DNA from: Paraburkholderia susongensis
GTDB lineage: Bacteria > Pseudomonadota > Gammaproteobacteria > Burkholderiales > Burkholderiaceae
Length of the DNA: 64,000 nt
NCBI RefSeq assembly: GCF_900177725.1
Contig: NZ_FXAT01000001.1
Coordinates: forward strand, 124,001-188,000
Direction of reading: 5' to 3'
Every line of letters starts with the position of its first letter. Within the stretch, counting starts at the first letter, position 1. This document shows, one piece after another, positions 51,595 through 59,126 of the stretch. The translations under genes and the position numbers were made by a program. The notes under the pieces are model-generated. The model made no database searches. It was not told the origin of the DNA and worked only from the letters and a program-made list of their open reading frames with translations.

Positions 51595-51879
51595 TCAATG
51601 CTGGAACAGCATCAACCAGACAGCGAGTGAAAGGAAAGTGACAAGCGCGGGGTACGCCACCGCTGCAGGCCGGATCAGATGGCTGGCCTGCAAACGCCCG
51701 AGAATCAGATGAATGATGATCGTAAGCACGACTCCCGCGACGATACAGAACAGCCAGTCGGGAAAGTACGCGCCGAGCACGCCAATCGATGGCGCGTTCG
51801 TGCATCCCGACATCAGGATCGCGGCAGTCACCGCCATGCCGATTGCACGCTGTGAGCATCGGCCTCTGGCGAGCAGCAT
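51595..51879 (-). CDS. YtcA-family small membrane lipoprotein
   Basis: A 94-residue protein. The lipobox is in MAVTAAILMSGC, followed by the family signature TNAPSIGVLGAYFPDWLFC and two membrane segments (IVAGVVLTIIIHLILGRL, AYPALVTFLSLAVWLML). I start at the ATG at 51879; the frame extends to a GTG at 51966 but the signal peptide fits the ATG. YtcA precedes mdtNOP in E. coli, and the same order is kept here. It is probably an accessory subunit of the tripartite pump. Confidence 0.85.
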   Translation of the reverse strand: MLLARGRCSQRAIGMAVTAAILMSGCTNAPSIGVLGAYFPDWLFCIVAGVVLTIIIHLILGRLQASHLIRPAAVAYPALVTFLSLAVWLMLFQH

Positions 51880-52148
51880 GTGTCGTTTCAAAGTCGTCTC
51901 TGTGGCTCGAATCAATATCACACCTTGCAGATACGCCGGGAGACCGCAGGCGTGGCGGTGCCTCACATTAACGCCAGAAAAAGGTACCCCGCATCACATG
52001 AATATGGAATGTCGCTGCAAGAAACTGTGACGTAAAATCGCGCGGACCTCGTGGCCGCGCGGTGCTGTCTCGACGGATTGCCGCGCTGCGCCTTTCCGCA
52101 GAGGATAGTTTTCCATAGGCGCTCCCGCCGGCGCATTCCGGCGTCACG

Positions 52149-53585
52149 TCAGCGGGCGCCCCTCGTCGTGTTTGAGCTTTCGATCGGCAGGCTGAAGCTG
52201 AACGTGATGCCGCGGACCTCATTGCGCACGGCCCAGATGCGACCGGCGTGTGCTTCGACGATCGTCCGGCAGATCGAAAGCCCGATGCCCATGCCCGCCT
52301 GTTTCGTGGTGAAGAAGGGTTCGAATATCTTCCCGAAGTCGGCAATTCCCGTACCTCGATCTTCGACATCGATCACCACGCTTTCCCCGTCGCGTCGCGA
52401 GCGGATCAATAGCAGCTTCGGCCGTTCCGTGGTGGCTGCCAATGCCTCGATCGCGTTGCGGACGAGATTGACGAGCACCTGCTGGATCTGCACCGCGTCG
52501 GCCCGGATTTTCGGCACGTCTTCGGCTAGCGTCGTTTCGAGCGAAACCGCATTTCGCTGGATATCGTCAGCCATCAGTGTGCACACCTGAAGAATCAGTT
52601 TGTTGATGTCGAGGTCGATCATTTCAGGATCTGTATGCTTGAAAAGTGCCCGAATGCGGCTGACCACGTCCGATGCGGCATTGCCGTCCCGCACGATATT
52701 CGCGGCGGAAAGCCGGGCTTCGTCCAGGTTGGGCGGCTCGGCCGACAGCCAGCGCAGGCAAGCCTGCCCATGCGCGACGACCGCCTGCAGCGGCTGGTTG
52801 ATCTCATGAGCGATTGAAGCGGACAATTCGGTGGCCGCTGCGATCCGCGATGCCTGGGCAAGCTTGTCCTGCGCGTCGCGCAAGGTCTCCGCCAGTTTCG
52901 CGGTGTCGTCGATGTCGACGTCGAGGCCGAAGAATTGCATCACGCGCGGGTTGGCGGCTTCTCCACCGCTTTGCTCGCGCGCGGAATCGGCTTCGAATCT
53001 GGATAGCAGGTGCTGCTTGCTCGACAACTCGTCGAGTAGCTGGAGAAGTTCGCGCCGGACGCTCTCGGGCCGACGGGTGCTGTCCTCGACTGCGATGCCC
53101 GAATGGGGCCGCCGGAGCAGATGATGATGGTCGGCCCGATAAGTGCGGGCAATGATCTGGGCGATCAGATCGAAGTAGTCGAAAAGGAATAGCGAGACGT
53201 CGAACAGCAACTCTCGGGTGAGCCTTCCGTCCAGCTCACCGAGTGCGATGTACGCGCTCCAGATTTCCCGCAGGCCGTAGCGCAACGCCTGCAACAGGCT
53301 CGTCAGCGGCACGCGCTGATGCTCGCGTCTTTGCGCGATTTCGCGGAAGACAGCCATATCCCGGGCCGATGGCGGTTCGCCCGACAAAAGCATCTCGAAC
53401 CACACCTTGGCTGACAGAGCGATCGAATCCTCGACGTCCTGCATGGCAGGAGGCGGAAGCAATCTGTAGCCGTCGAGCGACTTCAGTGTCTCGAGTGCGC
53501 GTTCGACGACAAGCGACAGATCTGCTGCGAGAGATGCGGTCTTTTCCCGCAAATCGCTGCTGATCCTGGGTACGTTGGCTAACAC
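52149..53585 (-). CDS. Soluble histidine kinase with RsbRD-like N-terminal domain
   Basis: A 478-residue cytoplasmic kinase without membrane helices. Residues about 15-155 are an all-helical domain resembling the RsbRD/PucR N-terminal sensor (KVWFEMLLSGEPPSARD, LRYGLREIWSAYIAL). A linker leads to a FixL-type dimerisation box SASIAHEINQPLQAVVAHGQ with phospho-acceptor His260, then N-box VNLVRNAIEAL and G-boxes DVEDRGTGIADFGKIFEPFFTTK and GMGIGLSICRTIVEAHAG. The start is a GTG at 53585. The FixJ-type regulator at 57204 is its likely partner. It is divergent from a pyruvate-oxidase-type gene with a TCCCC-N6-GGGGA site between them. Confidence 0.88.
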   Translation of the reverse strand: MLANVPRISSDLREKTASLAADLSLVVERALETLKSLDGYRLLPPPAMQDVEDSIALSAKVWFEMLLSGEPPSARDMAVFREIAQRREHQRVPLTSLLQALRYGLREIWSAYIALGELDGRLTRELLFDVSLFLFDYFDLIAQIIARTYRADHHHLLRRPHSGIAVEDSTRRPESVRRELLQLLDELSSKQHLLSRFEADSAREQSGGEAANPRVMQFFGLDVDIDDTAKLAETLRDAQDKLAQASRIAAATELSASIAHEINQPLQAVVAHGQACLRWLSAEPPNLDEARLSAANIVRDGNAASDVVSRIRALFKHTDPEMIDLDINKLILQVCTLMADDIQRNAVSLETTLAEDVPKIRADAVQIQQVLVNLVRNAIEALAATTERPKLLLIRSRRDGESVVIDVEDRGTGIADFGKIFEPFFTTKQAGMGIGLSICRTIVEAHAGRIWAVRNEVRGITFSFSLPIESSNTTRGAR

Positions 53586-53690
53586 GGTAATTTATCTGAA
53601 AGTATCGGGCGCACGGATTCGATCGACGAACGGGCCGGCGCTGTAAGTGCGACTGCTGCTCGTCGGTTGGTCCGCGCACTTGCGGTGCAG

Positions 53691-53720
53691 TGCGGGTCGA
53701 TGCAGATCGATGCAGATCGA
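53691..53720. repeat. 10-bp tandem repeat
   Basis: TGCAGATCGA occurs twice (53701-53720), preceded by a degenerate copy TGCGGGTCGA (53691-53700) and followed by TGCGTCGG. Confidence 0.85.
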
Positions 53721-53810
53721 TGCGTCGGTCGAGCCTCTGGATGAGTTGGGCGAATCAGCTCAATTCCCATCCGTTGCACGCATGGTCTCGCGGGGCGTCG
53801 TGGCACGGCA

Positions 53811-53826
53811 TCCCCCTTTCGGGGGA
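53811..53826. promoter_or_regulatory. TCCCC-N6-GGGGA inverted repeat, copy 3
   Basis: TCCCC-CTTTCG-GGGGA; here the palindrome extends to CCCCC-N4-GGGGG. It lies 240 bases before the ThDP enzyme start and 225 bases before the kinase start. Same arms and spacing as copies 1 and 2. Confidence 0.6.
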
Positions 53827-54066
53827 CAGGCGACGCGAGCGATGGGGGATAGGCAGCCGTCACACCCAACCGGAAGTCCAGGGTTTCTCTGTGCGGTAAC
53901 TGAAAGGTGCGGGTGATTGCAGATTCATGTAATAGCCGCCCTGCGGCCCGCCGCCTACTATCGGGAATCCGGCACGTCTCCAATCCCAATACGAACATGT
54001 GGAGCGATCGTGTCTCCCTGAGCAGGCATCCAATCCGTAGTCTTTTTCAACCTATGGAGATGTGAA

Positions 54067-55788
54067 ATGGCGACGATAGCGGCCGACTACATGGTTAGCG
54101 CTTTGGTAAATGCCGGAGTCAAGCGCGTGTTCGGGGTAGTGGGCGATTCACTCAATGGCTTCACGGACTCCTTGCGCCGGGACGGTTCGATTGAATGGGT
54201 TCACATGCGGCATGAGGAAAGCGCGGCGTTCGCCGCCGGCGCCGAGGCTCATCTGACGGGTCAACTCGCAGTCTGCTGCGGAAGCTGCGGCCCGGGCAAT
54301 CTGCACCTGATCAACGGCTTGTTCGATTGCCATCGGAGTGGCGTTCCTGTTCTCGCTATCGCCGCGCATATCCCGAGCACGGAAATCGGCATCGACTATT
54401 TTCAGGCGACCCACCCTGAAATCGTGTTCAAGGAATGTAGTCACTACGTCGAACTCGTCAGTAATCCAGATCAACTCCCGCAAATCCTGGGCCGTGCGAT
54501 GCGGACGGCGGTTGCGCGCAAAGGCGTCGCCGTGGTCGTCATACCCGGAAATGTGGCACTCGGCGCTCTCAGCAAACCGGTGCCGAACTGGAGCGTGCCT
54601 TCCGCGCCGGTGATTCACCCATCGAACGACGACGTCGCGAAACTCGCACGCCTGCTGAACCAGTCGTCGCGAGTGACGTTGCTTTGCGGAGCCGGCTGCC
54701 GGGATTCCCATACGGAAGTCGTGGAACTTGCCCGCAAGCTGCAGGCGCCGATCGTGCACTCCCTGCGAGGAAAGGAGTACATCGAGTACGACAACCCGTT
54801 CGATGTGGGCATGACGGGTCTGGTCGGATTCGCCTCCGGCTATTCGGCGATGAAGAGCTGCGACATGCTGCTGATGTTGGGCACCGACTTCCCTTATCGT
54901 CAGTTCTATCCGGAGAAGGTGACCATCGCGCAGGTCGATACGAGAGCCGAAGCGCTCGGCAACCGATGTCCGCTGGAACTCGGCGTGTTGGGCACAGTCA
55001 AGGATACGCTCAAGGAACTTCTTCCAATGATTCAGGAAAAAGCGGACGGCAACTTCCTGAGTCGCGCACTCGACGATTACCGCAAGGCTCGCCGGAGTCT
55101 GGATGCGCTCGCAGAGCCGGAAGCAGGCAGCAGCACCATCCATCCGCAGTACGTGACCCGGCTCGTCAGCGAACTCGCCAACGACGATGCCATCTTCTCC
55201 TGCGACGTCGGCACTCCCATCGCATGGACGGCGAGATACCTGAAGATGAACGGCAAACGACGACTGGTCGGTTCGTTCAATCATGGCTCGATGGCCAATT
55301 CGCTGTTGCACTCGATCGGCGCGCAGGCCGCTTTCAGGGGCCGGCAAGTGATTTCGATGTCGGGTGACGGCGGCTTCACCATGATGATGGGCGAGTTCGT
55401 GACACTGATTCAAACGGGTCTGCCGGTCAAAGTCGTCGTGCTCAACAATGGCACGCTGGGCTTCGTGGAAATGGAAATGAAGGCCAGTGGATTCGTCGAT
55501 ACGGGATGCGACCTGAAAAATCCGAACTTCGCCGCAATGGCCAATGCGATGGGAATCAAAGGCGTGCGCGTCGAGCACCCCGCGGAACTGGAAGGAGCGC
55601 TACGCGAAGCATTCGCTCATCCGGGTCCGGCTCTCGTCGACGTAGTGAGCGCGCGTCAGGAGCTCGTCATGCCTCCCGTGACCACCGCTGACCAGGCCTA
55701 TCACTTTGGGCTGTTTACGCTGCGTGCCGTCATGGACGGTCGAGGCCAGCAGCTCATCGATCTCGCCAAGGTCAATCTGTTCCGGTAG
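54067..55788 (+). CDS. ThDP-dependent pyruvate oxidase/dehydrogenase-type enzyme, second copy
   Basis: A 573-residue PoxB-like enzyme. The catalytic Glu is in HMRHEESAAFAAGAEA and the ThDP motif in SGDGGFTMMMGEFVTLIQ through VVLNNGTLGFVE. It keeps GSCGPGNLHLINGLFD near the N-terminus. It is a paralogue of the gene at 32122 but diverged well beyond a recent duplication. It would oxidise pyruvate to acetate with electrons to the quinone pool. An MFS gene follows after 49 bases on the same strand, so import of a carboxylic acid such as pyruvate may be linked. GGAG precedes the ATG. Confidence 0.9.
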   Translation: MATIAADYMVSALVNAGVKRVFGVVGDSLNGFTDSLRRDGSIEWVHMRHEESAAFAAGAEAHLTGQLAVCCGSCGPGNLHLINGLFDCHRSGVPVLAIAAHIPSTEIGIDYFQATHPEIVFKECSHYVELVSNPDQLPQILGRAMRTAVARKGVAVVVIPGNVALGALSKPVPNWSVPSAPVIHPSNDDVAKLARLLNQSSRVTLLCGAGCRDSHTEVVELARKLQAPIVHSLRGKEYIEYDNPFDVGMTGLVGFASGYSAMKSCDMLLMLGTDFPYRQFYPEKVTIAQVDTRAEALGNRCPLELGVLGTVKDTLKELLPMIQEKADGNFLSRALDDYRKARRSLDALAEPEAGSSTIHPQYVTRLVSELANDDAIFSCDVGTPIAWTARYLKMNGKRRLVGSFNHGSMANSLLHSIGAQAAFRGRQVISMSGDGGFTMMMGEFVTLIQTGLPVKVVVLNNGTLGFVEMEMKASGFVDTGCDLKNPNFAAMANAMGIKGVRVEHPAELEGALREAFAHPGPALVDVVSARQELVMPPVTTADQAYHFGLFTLRAVMDGRGQQLIDLAKVNLFR

Positions 55789-55837
55789 TGCGCTCCGAAG
55801 AGGGAGGGACCGTTATCCAGACAATGGAGATCGAGCC

Positions 55838-57130
55838 ATGTCCAGCAAAGCCGCGACCCCCGTAAATATTTCGTCAGACCGCGAGCCCATACACATGGGC
55901 TTCGTCATTGCCTGGCTTTTCTGTGCGGCGTTCTACTTCATGCAGTACATGCTGCGCTCCGCGCCGGGCGTGATGATTCCCGAGTTGAGTACGGCGTTCG
56001 CCCGCGATGCGTTGGGTGTGGGCGCACTCGTCGGCCTCTACTACTACACCTATGCGCTGTTCTCCATCGTTTGCGGTGCGATGCTCGACCGGTTCGGTGG
56101 CAAGGCCGTCATTCCAGCCGGCATCGTTCTCGTTGCAGCGGGTGCGGCGCTATTCGGTCTGGGCAGCGTGGAGGCCGCGCAGATCGGCCGCCTGTTGCAA
56201 GGTGCGGGTTCGGCATGCGGGTTCATCGGCGCGGTATATCTCGCCACGCACGGCTTTCCGCCGCGTTCGCTCGCGACGGCAGTCGGCTTCACCCAGTGCT
56301 TCGGCATGCTGGGCGGCTCCGCGGGTCAGTTCGCGGTTGCGCCGCTGATTCACGGCCTCATCACGTGGCAGCAGTTCTGGTGGCTGTCCGGCCTCGTCAT
56401 CTTTGTGATCGCCGTGCTGGTGCTCGTCGCGACGCCGGCAGCCCATGACGACAGCCCAGCCAGCCGGGGCTCATGGCTGAAGATGTTCGCACCGTACAAG
56501 GAAGTGCTGTCCAACCCGCAGTCGTATCTTTGCGGCTTTTGCGCTGGCCTGCTGTTCCTGCCGACTACGGTGGGCGACATGATCTGGGGCATTCCCTTCC
56601 TGCGCAACGGTCTCGAAGCCAGCTATACGCAAGCCGTCAATCGCGCGAGCATGGTGCCGCTCGGCTGGGTGATCGGCTGCCCGCTGTTGGGCTACCTGTC
56701 CGACCGGCTGGGCCGCCGCAAGCCGGTATTGATCGCGGGCGCACTGCTGATGCTGGTGTCGGCTGCGGGCATCTTCTATCTGCCGGCCGGTGTGGCGCCA
56801 CACTACGTGCTCGGCCTGCTGCTCGGCATCGGCTCCGGTGCGGCCATGCTGCCGTACACGATCATCAAGGAAGTCAATCCGGACAATGTGAAGGGCAGCG
56901 CCAGCGGCGCGATCAATTTCCTGGTGTTCACCTTCAGCGCACTGCTCACGCCCGTGTACGGCAAGCTGCTCGCCCATCTCGCGAACGGCGGGGCGATGAA
57001 CCTGCCGGTGTTTCGTGCAGCCGGATCGTGGCTGCTCGGTGGCATCGTGCTCGCGGTGGTGCTTGCGATGTTCATGCGCGAAACCGGACCACGCGGACCA
57101 CGCGGACCGCGCGCACGCGCGAACGCGTGA
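55838..57130 (+). CDS. MFS transporter, linked to the pyruvate-oxidase gene
   Basis: A 430-residue carrier with about 12 helices. It starts MSSKAATPVN (ATG at 55838, GGAG upstream) and shows FYFMQYMLRSAPGVMIPEL in helix 1, GAMLDRFGGKAVIPAG at the 2-3 loop and GYLSDRLGRRKP at the 8-9 loop. The helix-1 RSAPGV pattern resembles carriers of organic acids. The C-terminus ends with a GPR repeat (GPRGPRGPRARANA), coded by nine-base repeats. It lies 49 bases after the ThDP enzyme gene and probably shares its transcript. Confidence 0.88.
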   Translation: MSSKAATPVNISSDREPIHMGFVIAWLFCAAFYFMQYMLRSAPGVMIPELSTAFARDALGVGALVGLYYYTYALFSIVCGAMLDRFGGKAVIPAGIVLVAAGAALFGLGSVEAAQIGRLLQGAGSACGFIGAVYLATHGFPPRSLATAVGFTQCFGMLGGSAGQFAVAPLIHGLITWQQFWWLSGLVIFVIAVLVLVATPAAHDDSPASRGSWLKMFAPYKEVLSNPQSYLCGFCAGLLFLPTTVGDMIWGIPFLRNGLEASYTQAVNRASMVPLGWVIGCPLLGYLSDRLGRRKPVLIAGALLMLVSAAGIFYLPAGVAPHYVLGLLLGIGSGAAMLPYTIIKEVNPDNVKGSASGAINFLVFTFSALLTPVYGKLLAHLANGGAMNLPVFRAAGSWLLGGIVLAVVLAMFMRETGPRGPRGPRARANA

Positions 57131-57203
57131 GGCGGTACATCCGGGCAGCCAGATTCTCAGGAGACTCCAGCTCATGGAGCCTCTCAAAGGTTTAACGCTG
57201 GCT

Positions 57204-57842
57204 TCAGGCTTCGAACGTGGTGGTCGGCGAGGTGTCGAGTTGCAGCTTTTCTGCCTGCCGCACGAGCGTGGCAAATGAATCCGCCTGCATCTTTCTCATG
57301 ATATGGCCGCGATGCACCTGCACCGTGTATTCAGTGATGCCTAGCATCGCCGCCACCTGCTTGTTGAGCAGACCGCGTGCGAGCAACGGCAACAGCTCCT
57401 GCTCACGCGGCGTCAGCGATTGATAGAGCGCCTGGAGCGCCGCCGCATCCTGCACCTGTCTGCGAAGAACGTGCGCCTTCGCGAGGGCCGCGTCCACGGT
57501 GCGCATCAGCGCGTCTTCATTGACGGGCTTCGTGAGAAAGTCCACCGCCCCGCCCTTCATCGCCAGCACGACGGACGGTACATCAGCCCGTCCTGTAATG
57601 AAAATGACGGGAATCGTGGCGTCCGTGCCGACAAGCTTCTGCACTTCCAGCCCATTCATCTCCGGCATGCTCATATCGAGGATCAGACAGGCAACGGCAT
57701 TTCGACGCGGCGTGTCCAGAAACGCTTCACCGGAACTGAAAGCTTGCACGTCTTTGCCGTTTGCGCGCAGCAGCGTCGAGAGCGCTTCTCGCACCCGCCT
57801 GTCGTCGTCGACTACATAGACCAGTTCGTTTGCGGATTCCAT
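57204..57842 (-). CDS. FixJ-family response regulator
   Basis: A 212-residue two-component regulator. Receiver: VYVVDDDRRVREAL with phospho-acceptor Asp56 in LILDMSMPEMNG and the conserved Lys in DFLTKPV. C-terminal LuxR-type HTH: LTPREQELLPLLARGLLNKQVAAMLGITEYTVQVHRGHIMRKM (about residues 143-185), as in FixJ, StyR and NodW. Its probable partner is the kinase at 52149-53585, 3.6 kb away with the ThDP enzyme and MFS genes between them. It is convergent with the MFS gene. It is a second candidate reader of TCCCC-N6-GGGGA. Confidence 0.92.
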   Translation of the reverse strand: MESANELVYVVDDDRRVREALSTLLRANGKDVQAFSSGEAFLDTPRRNAVACLILDMSMPEMNGLEVQKLVGTDATIPVIFITGRADVPSVVLAMKGGAVDFLTKPVNEDALMRTVDAALAKAHVLRRQVQDAAALQALYQSLTPREQELLPLLARGLLNKQVAAMLGITEYTVQVHRGHIMRKMQADSFATLVRQAEKLQLDTSPTTTFEA

Positions 57843-57989
57843 GGAACCTTCTGAGGTTTAGGGCCGCTCCACGATTGATTCACTGAATGTGCGTCTCGCG
57901 CGGACGTGCCGAGCAAAAATTATAGTCGCCGGAATTGTCCGCCGGTGATCTGCTCCAGAAATCCTGGGCAGAAATGAGTGTGAGTATTA

Positions 57990-58307
57990 TCAGCCTGGCT
58001 GAAAGGCGATGATCGCCATTCCTGCGAGCGCCAGCGCAACCCCCGCGCAGTCCCATCCGTTGGGCCGGATTCCTTCGACAAGCCAAAGCCAAACCAGAGC
58101 TACGCCGATATAGACGCCACCGTAAGCCGCGTAGACTCGCCCGGCAGCAGACGGGTGCAGCGTAAGCAGCCAGGCAAAGACAGCAAGTGAGATCCCAGCG
58201 GGGATCAGTAGCCACGCACTGCGGCCCTCTCTGAGCCAAAGATAGGGCAGATAGCAGCCGACGATCTCGGCTACCGCCGTCGCAACATAAAGAAGGAATG
58301 TTTTCAT
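57990..58307 (-). CDS. YnfA-family small membrane protein
   Basis: A 105-residue inner-membrane protein with four hydrophobic segments: [53 protein letters not shown] and [16 protein letters not shown]. The [10 protein letters not shown] and AAYGGVYI motifs mark the YnfA (UPF0060) family, related to small multidrug resistance proteins. GAAGGAATG-type ribosome-binding sequence precedes the ATG. It follows ccdB on the same strand with a 35-base gap, but is likely an independent gene. Confidence 0.93.
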   Translation of the reverse strand: MKTFLLYVATAVAEIVGCYLPYLWLREGRSAWLLIPAGISLAVFAWLLTLHPSAAGRVYAAYGGVYIGVALVWLWLVEGIRPNGWDCAGVALALAGMAIIAFQPG

Positions 58308-58342
58308 TCTCGTGGTAGCGCAAAAAGGAGCGCGTCCTGCGA

Positions 58343-58660
58343 TCAGTAGTCGCCCAGCAGACGATCAAGCGCTGCGGTCATCCGATCCCGGTGCTCCCGT
58401 AGTGAACCGGTCTTCGGACCAAGCTCGCTGAGCGGGACGGACACAATGAACGCCGGGTGCATGATGCATTGGGTGCCGCCGATTTCGAATGAAGGTGTGA
58501 AGTCCGCAGGAAGCTCCCCCTGCGGAAACGAGTCAGCCCGGATCAGCGGTATGACGACCCGGGACGTCAATCCCTCGAGCAAGTCGCTTTGCACGTCGAC
58601 AAGGTACGGCGTGTTCACCTTGCTTTTGCTGTTATTGGCATAAACGTCGAATCGCGCCAT
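58343..58660 (-). CDS. ccdB: CcdB-family gyrase-targeting toxin
   Basis: A 105-residue toxin: [28 protein letters not shown] at the start, TRVVIPL-like core ([11 protein letters not shown]), and a C-terminus [14 protein letters not shown]. CcdB poisons DNA gyrase until bound by CcdA. The C-terminal Trp-Gly-Ile of the F-plasmid toxin, needed for gyrase poisoning, is replaced by GDY, so toxicity is uncertain. Its ATG overlaps the stop of ccdA by one base (TAATG). Confidence 0.92.
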   Translation of the reverse strand: MARFDVYANNSKSKVNTPYLVDVQSDLLEGLTSRVVIPLIRADSFPQGELPADFTPSFEIGGTQCIMHPAFIVSVPLSELGPKTGSLREHRDRMTAALDRLLGDY

Positions 58661-58902
58661 TAAAACACCCGGTATTCAGCGAGTGGAAGCCCGTTCTTTT
58701 CGATCCATTCGTTCGTGTTCCTGATGAACTCCGCGTTCTCCTGTGCCCAACGACGACCTTCTTCCGTCCTGATCGCCTCCCTCAATGCCTGCTCACAGGT
58801 GCGGGAAAAGTTGATGCCCAGCTCTCTCGCCCGTTCATAGACGTCGACGGGCAACGTGACGTTTGTCGCCTTGCGTGCCCCGGCTGTCGCTGCTCGTGCC
58901 AT
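58660..58902 (-). CDS. ccdA: CcdA-family antitoxin
   Basis: An 80-residue antitoxin with an N-terminal ribbon-helix-helix (ATNVTLPVDVYERARELGINFSRTCEQALREAI) and a C-terminal CcdB-binding tail ending WIEKNGLPLAEYRVF. It binds CcdB and represses the operon together with it. It is the first gene of the pair; the palindrome at 58926-58935 lies 24 bases upstream. A chromosomal TA pair of this kind can stabilise the region. Confidence 0.93.
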   Translation of the reverse strand: MARAATAGARKATNVTLPVDVYERARELGINFSRTCEQALREAIRTEEGRRWAQENAEFIRNTNEWIEKNGLPLAEYRVF

Positions 58903-58925
58903 GTTGAATCCTCCATGCGGATATT

Positions 58926-58935
58926 TATGCGCATA
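58926..58935. promoter_or_regulatory. Palindrome TATGCGCATA upstream of ccdAB
   Basis: Perfect 10-base palindrome in an AT-rich stretch 24 bases upstream of the ccdA start. Ribbon-helix-helix antitoxins bind such sites, so it is a candidate CcdA operator. Confidence 0.4.
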
Positions 58936-59073
58936 TTAATCAACATGATAACCCACATTGGAGTGTGTTTCCCGTTACGCGCCGCGGCATGCCTTCCGAC
59001 CAGGGCAAACCCCTTCTTCCAATATCCCGGAATAACGATATAAACATCAATTATTTGGTAAACACATTCTATA

Positions 59074-59106
59074 CGCCTGAGAATGTGAAATTCGCATTCT
59101 CAGGCG
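59074..59106. promoter_or_regulatory. Perfect 12-bp inverted repeat with embedded LysR box
   Basis: CGCCTGAGAATG and CATTCTCAGGCG flank a 9-base centre. Inside, GAAT-N11-ATTC satisfies T-N11-A (T at 59084, A at 59096). It ends 20 bases before the LysR start at 59127, the position expected of an autoregulatory operator; as RNA it would also form a strong leader hairpin. Confidence 0.6.
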
Positions 59107-59126
59107 CCACGACACCAGCCCGAAAG

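Larger units (their letters stand above)
53586..54066. other. Divergent spacer between histidine kinase and pyruvate-oxidase genes
   Basis: A 481-base spacer with no convincing gene. It carries a tandem decamer repeat near 53691-53720 and the TCCCC-N6-GGGGA element at 53811-53826. The right end has GGAGATG before the ThDP enzyme start. Confidence 0.6.

Noticed and set aside
53801..53820. Sigma-54 promoter (TGGCACG upstream of the pyruvate-oxidase gene)
   Set aside because: The -24-like TGGCAC is present but there is no TTGC at the -12 spacing, and no sigma-54 activator is nearby.
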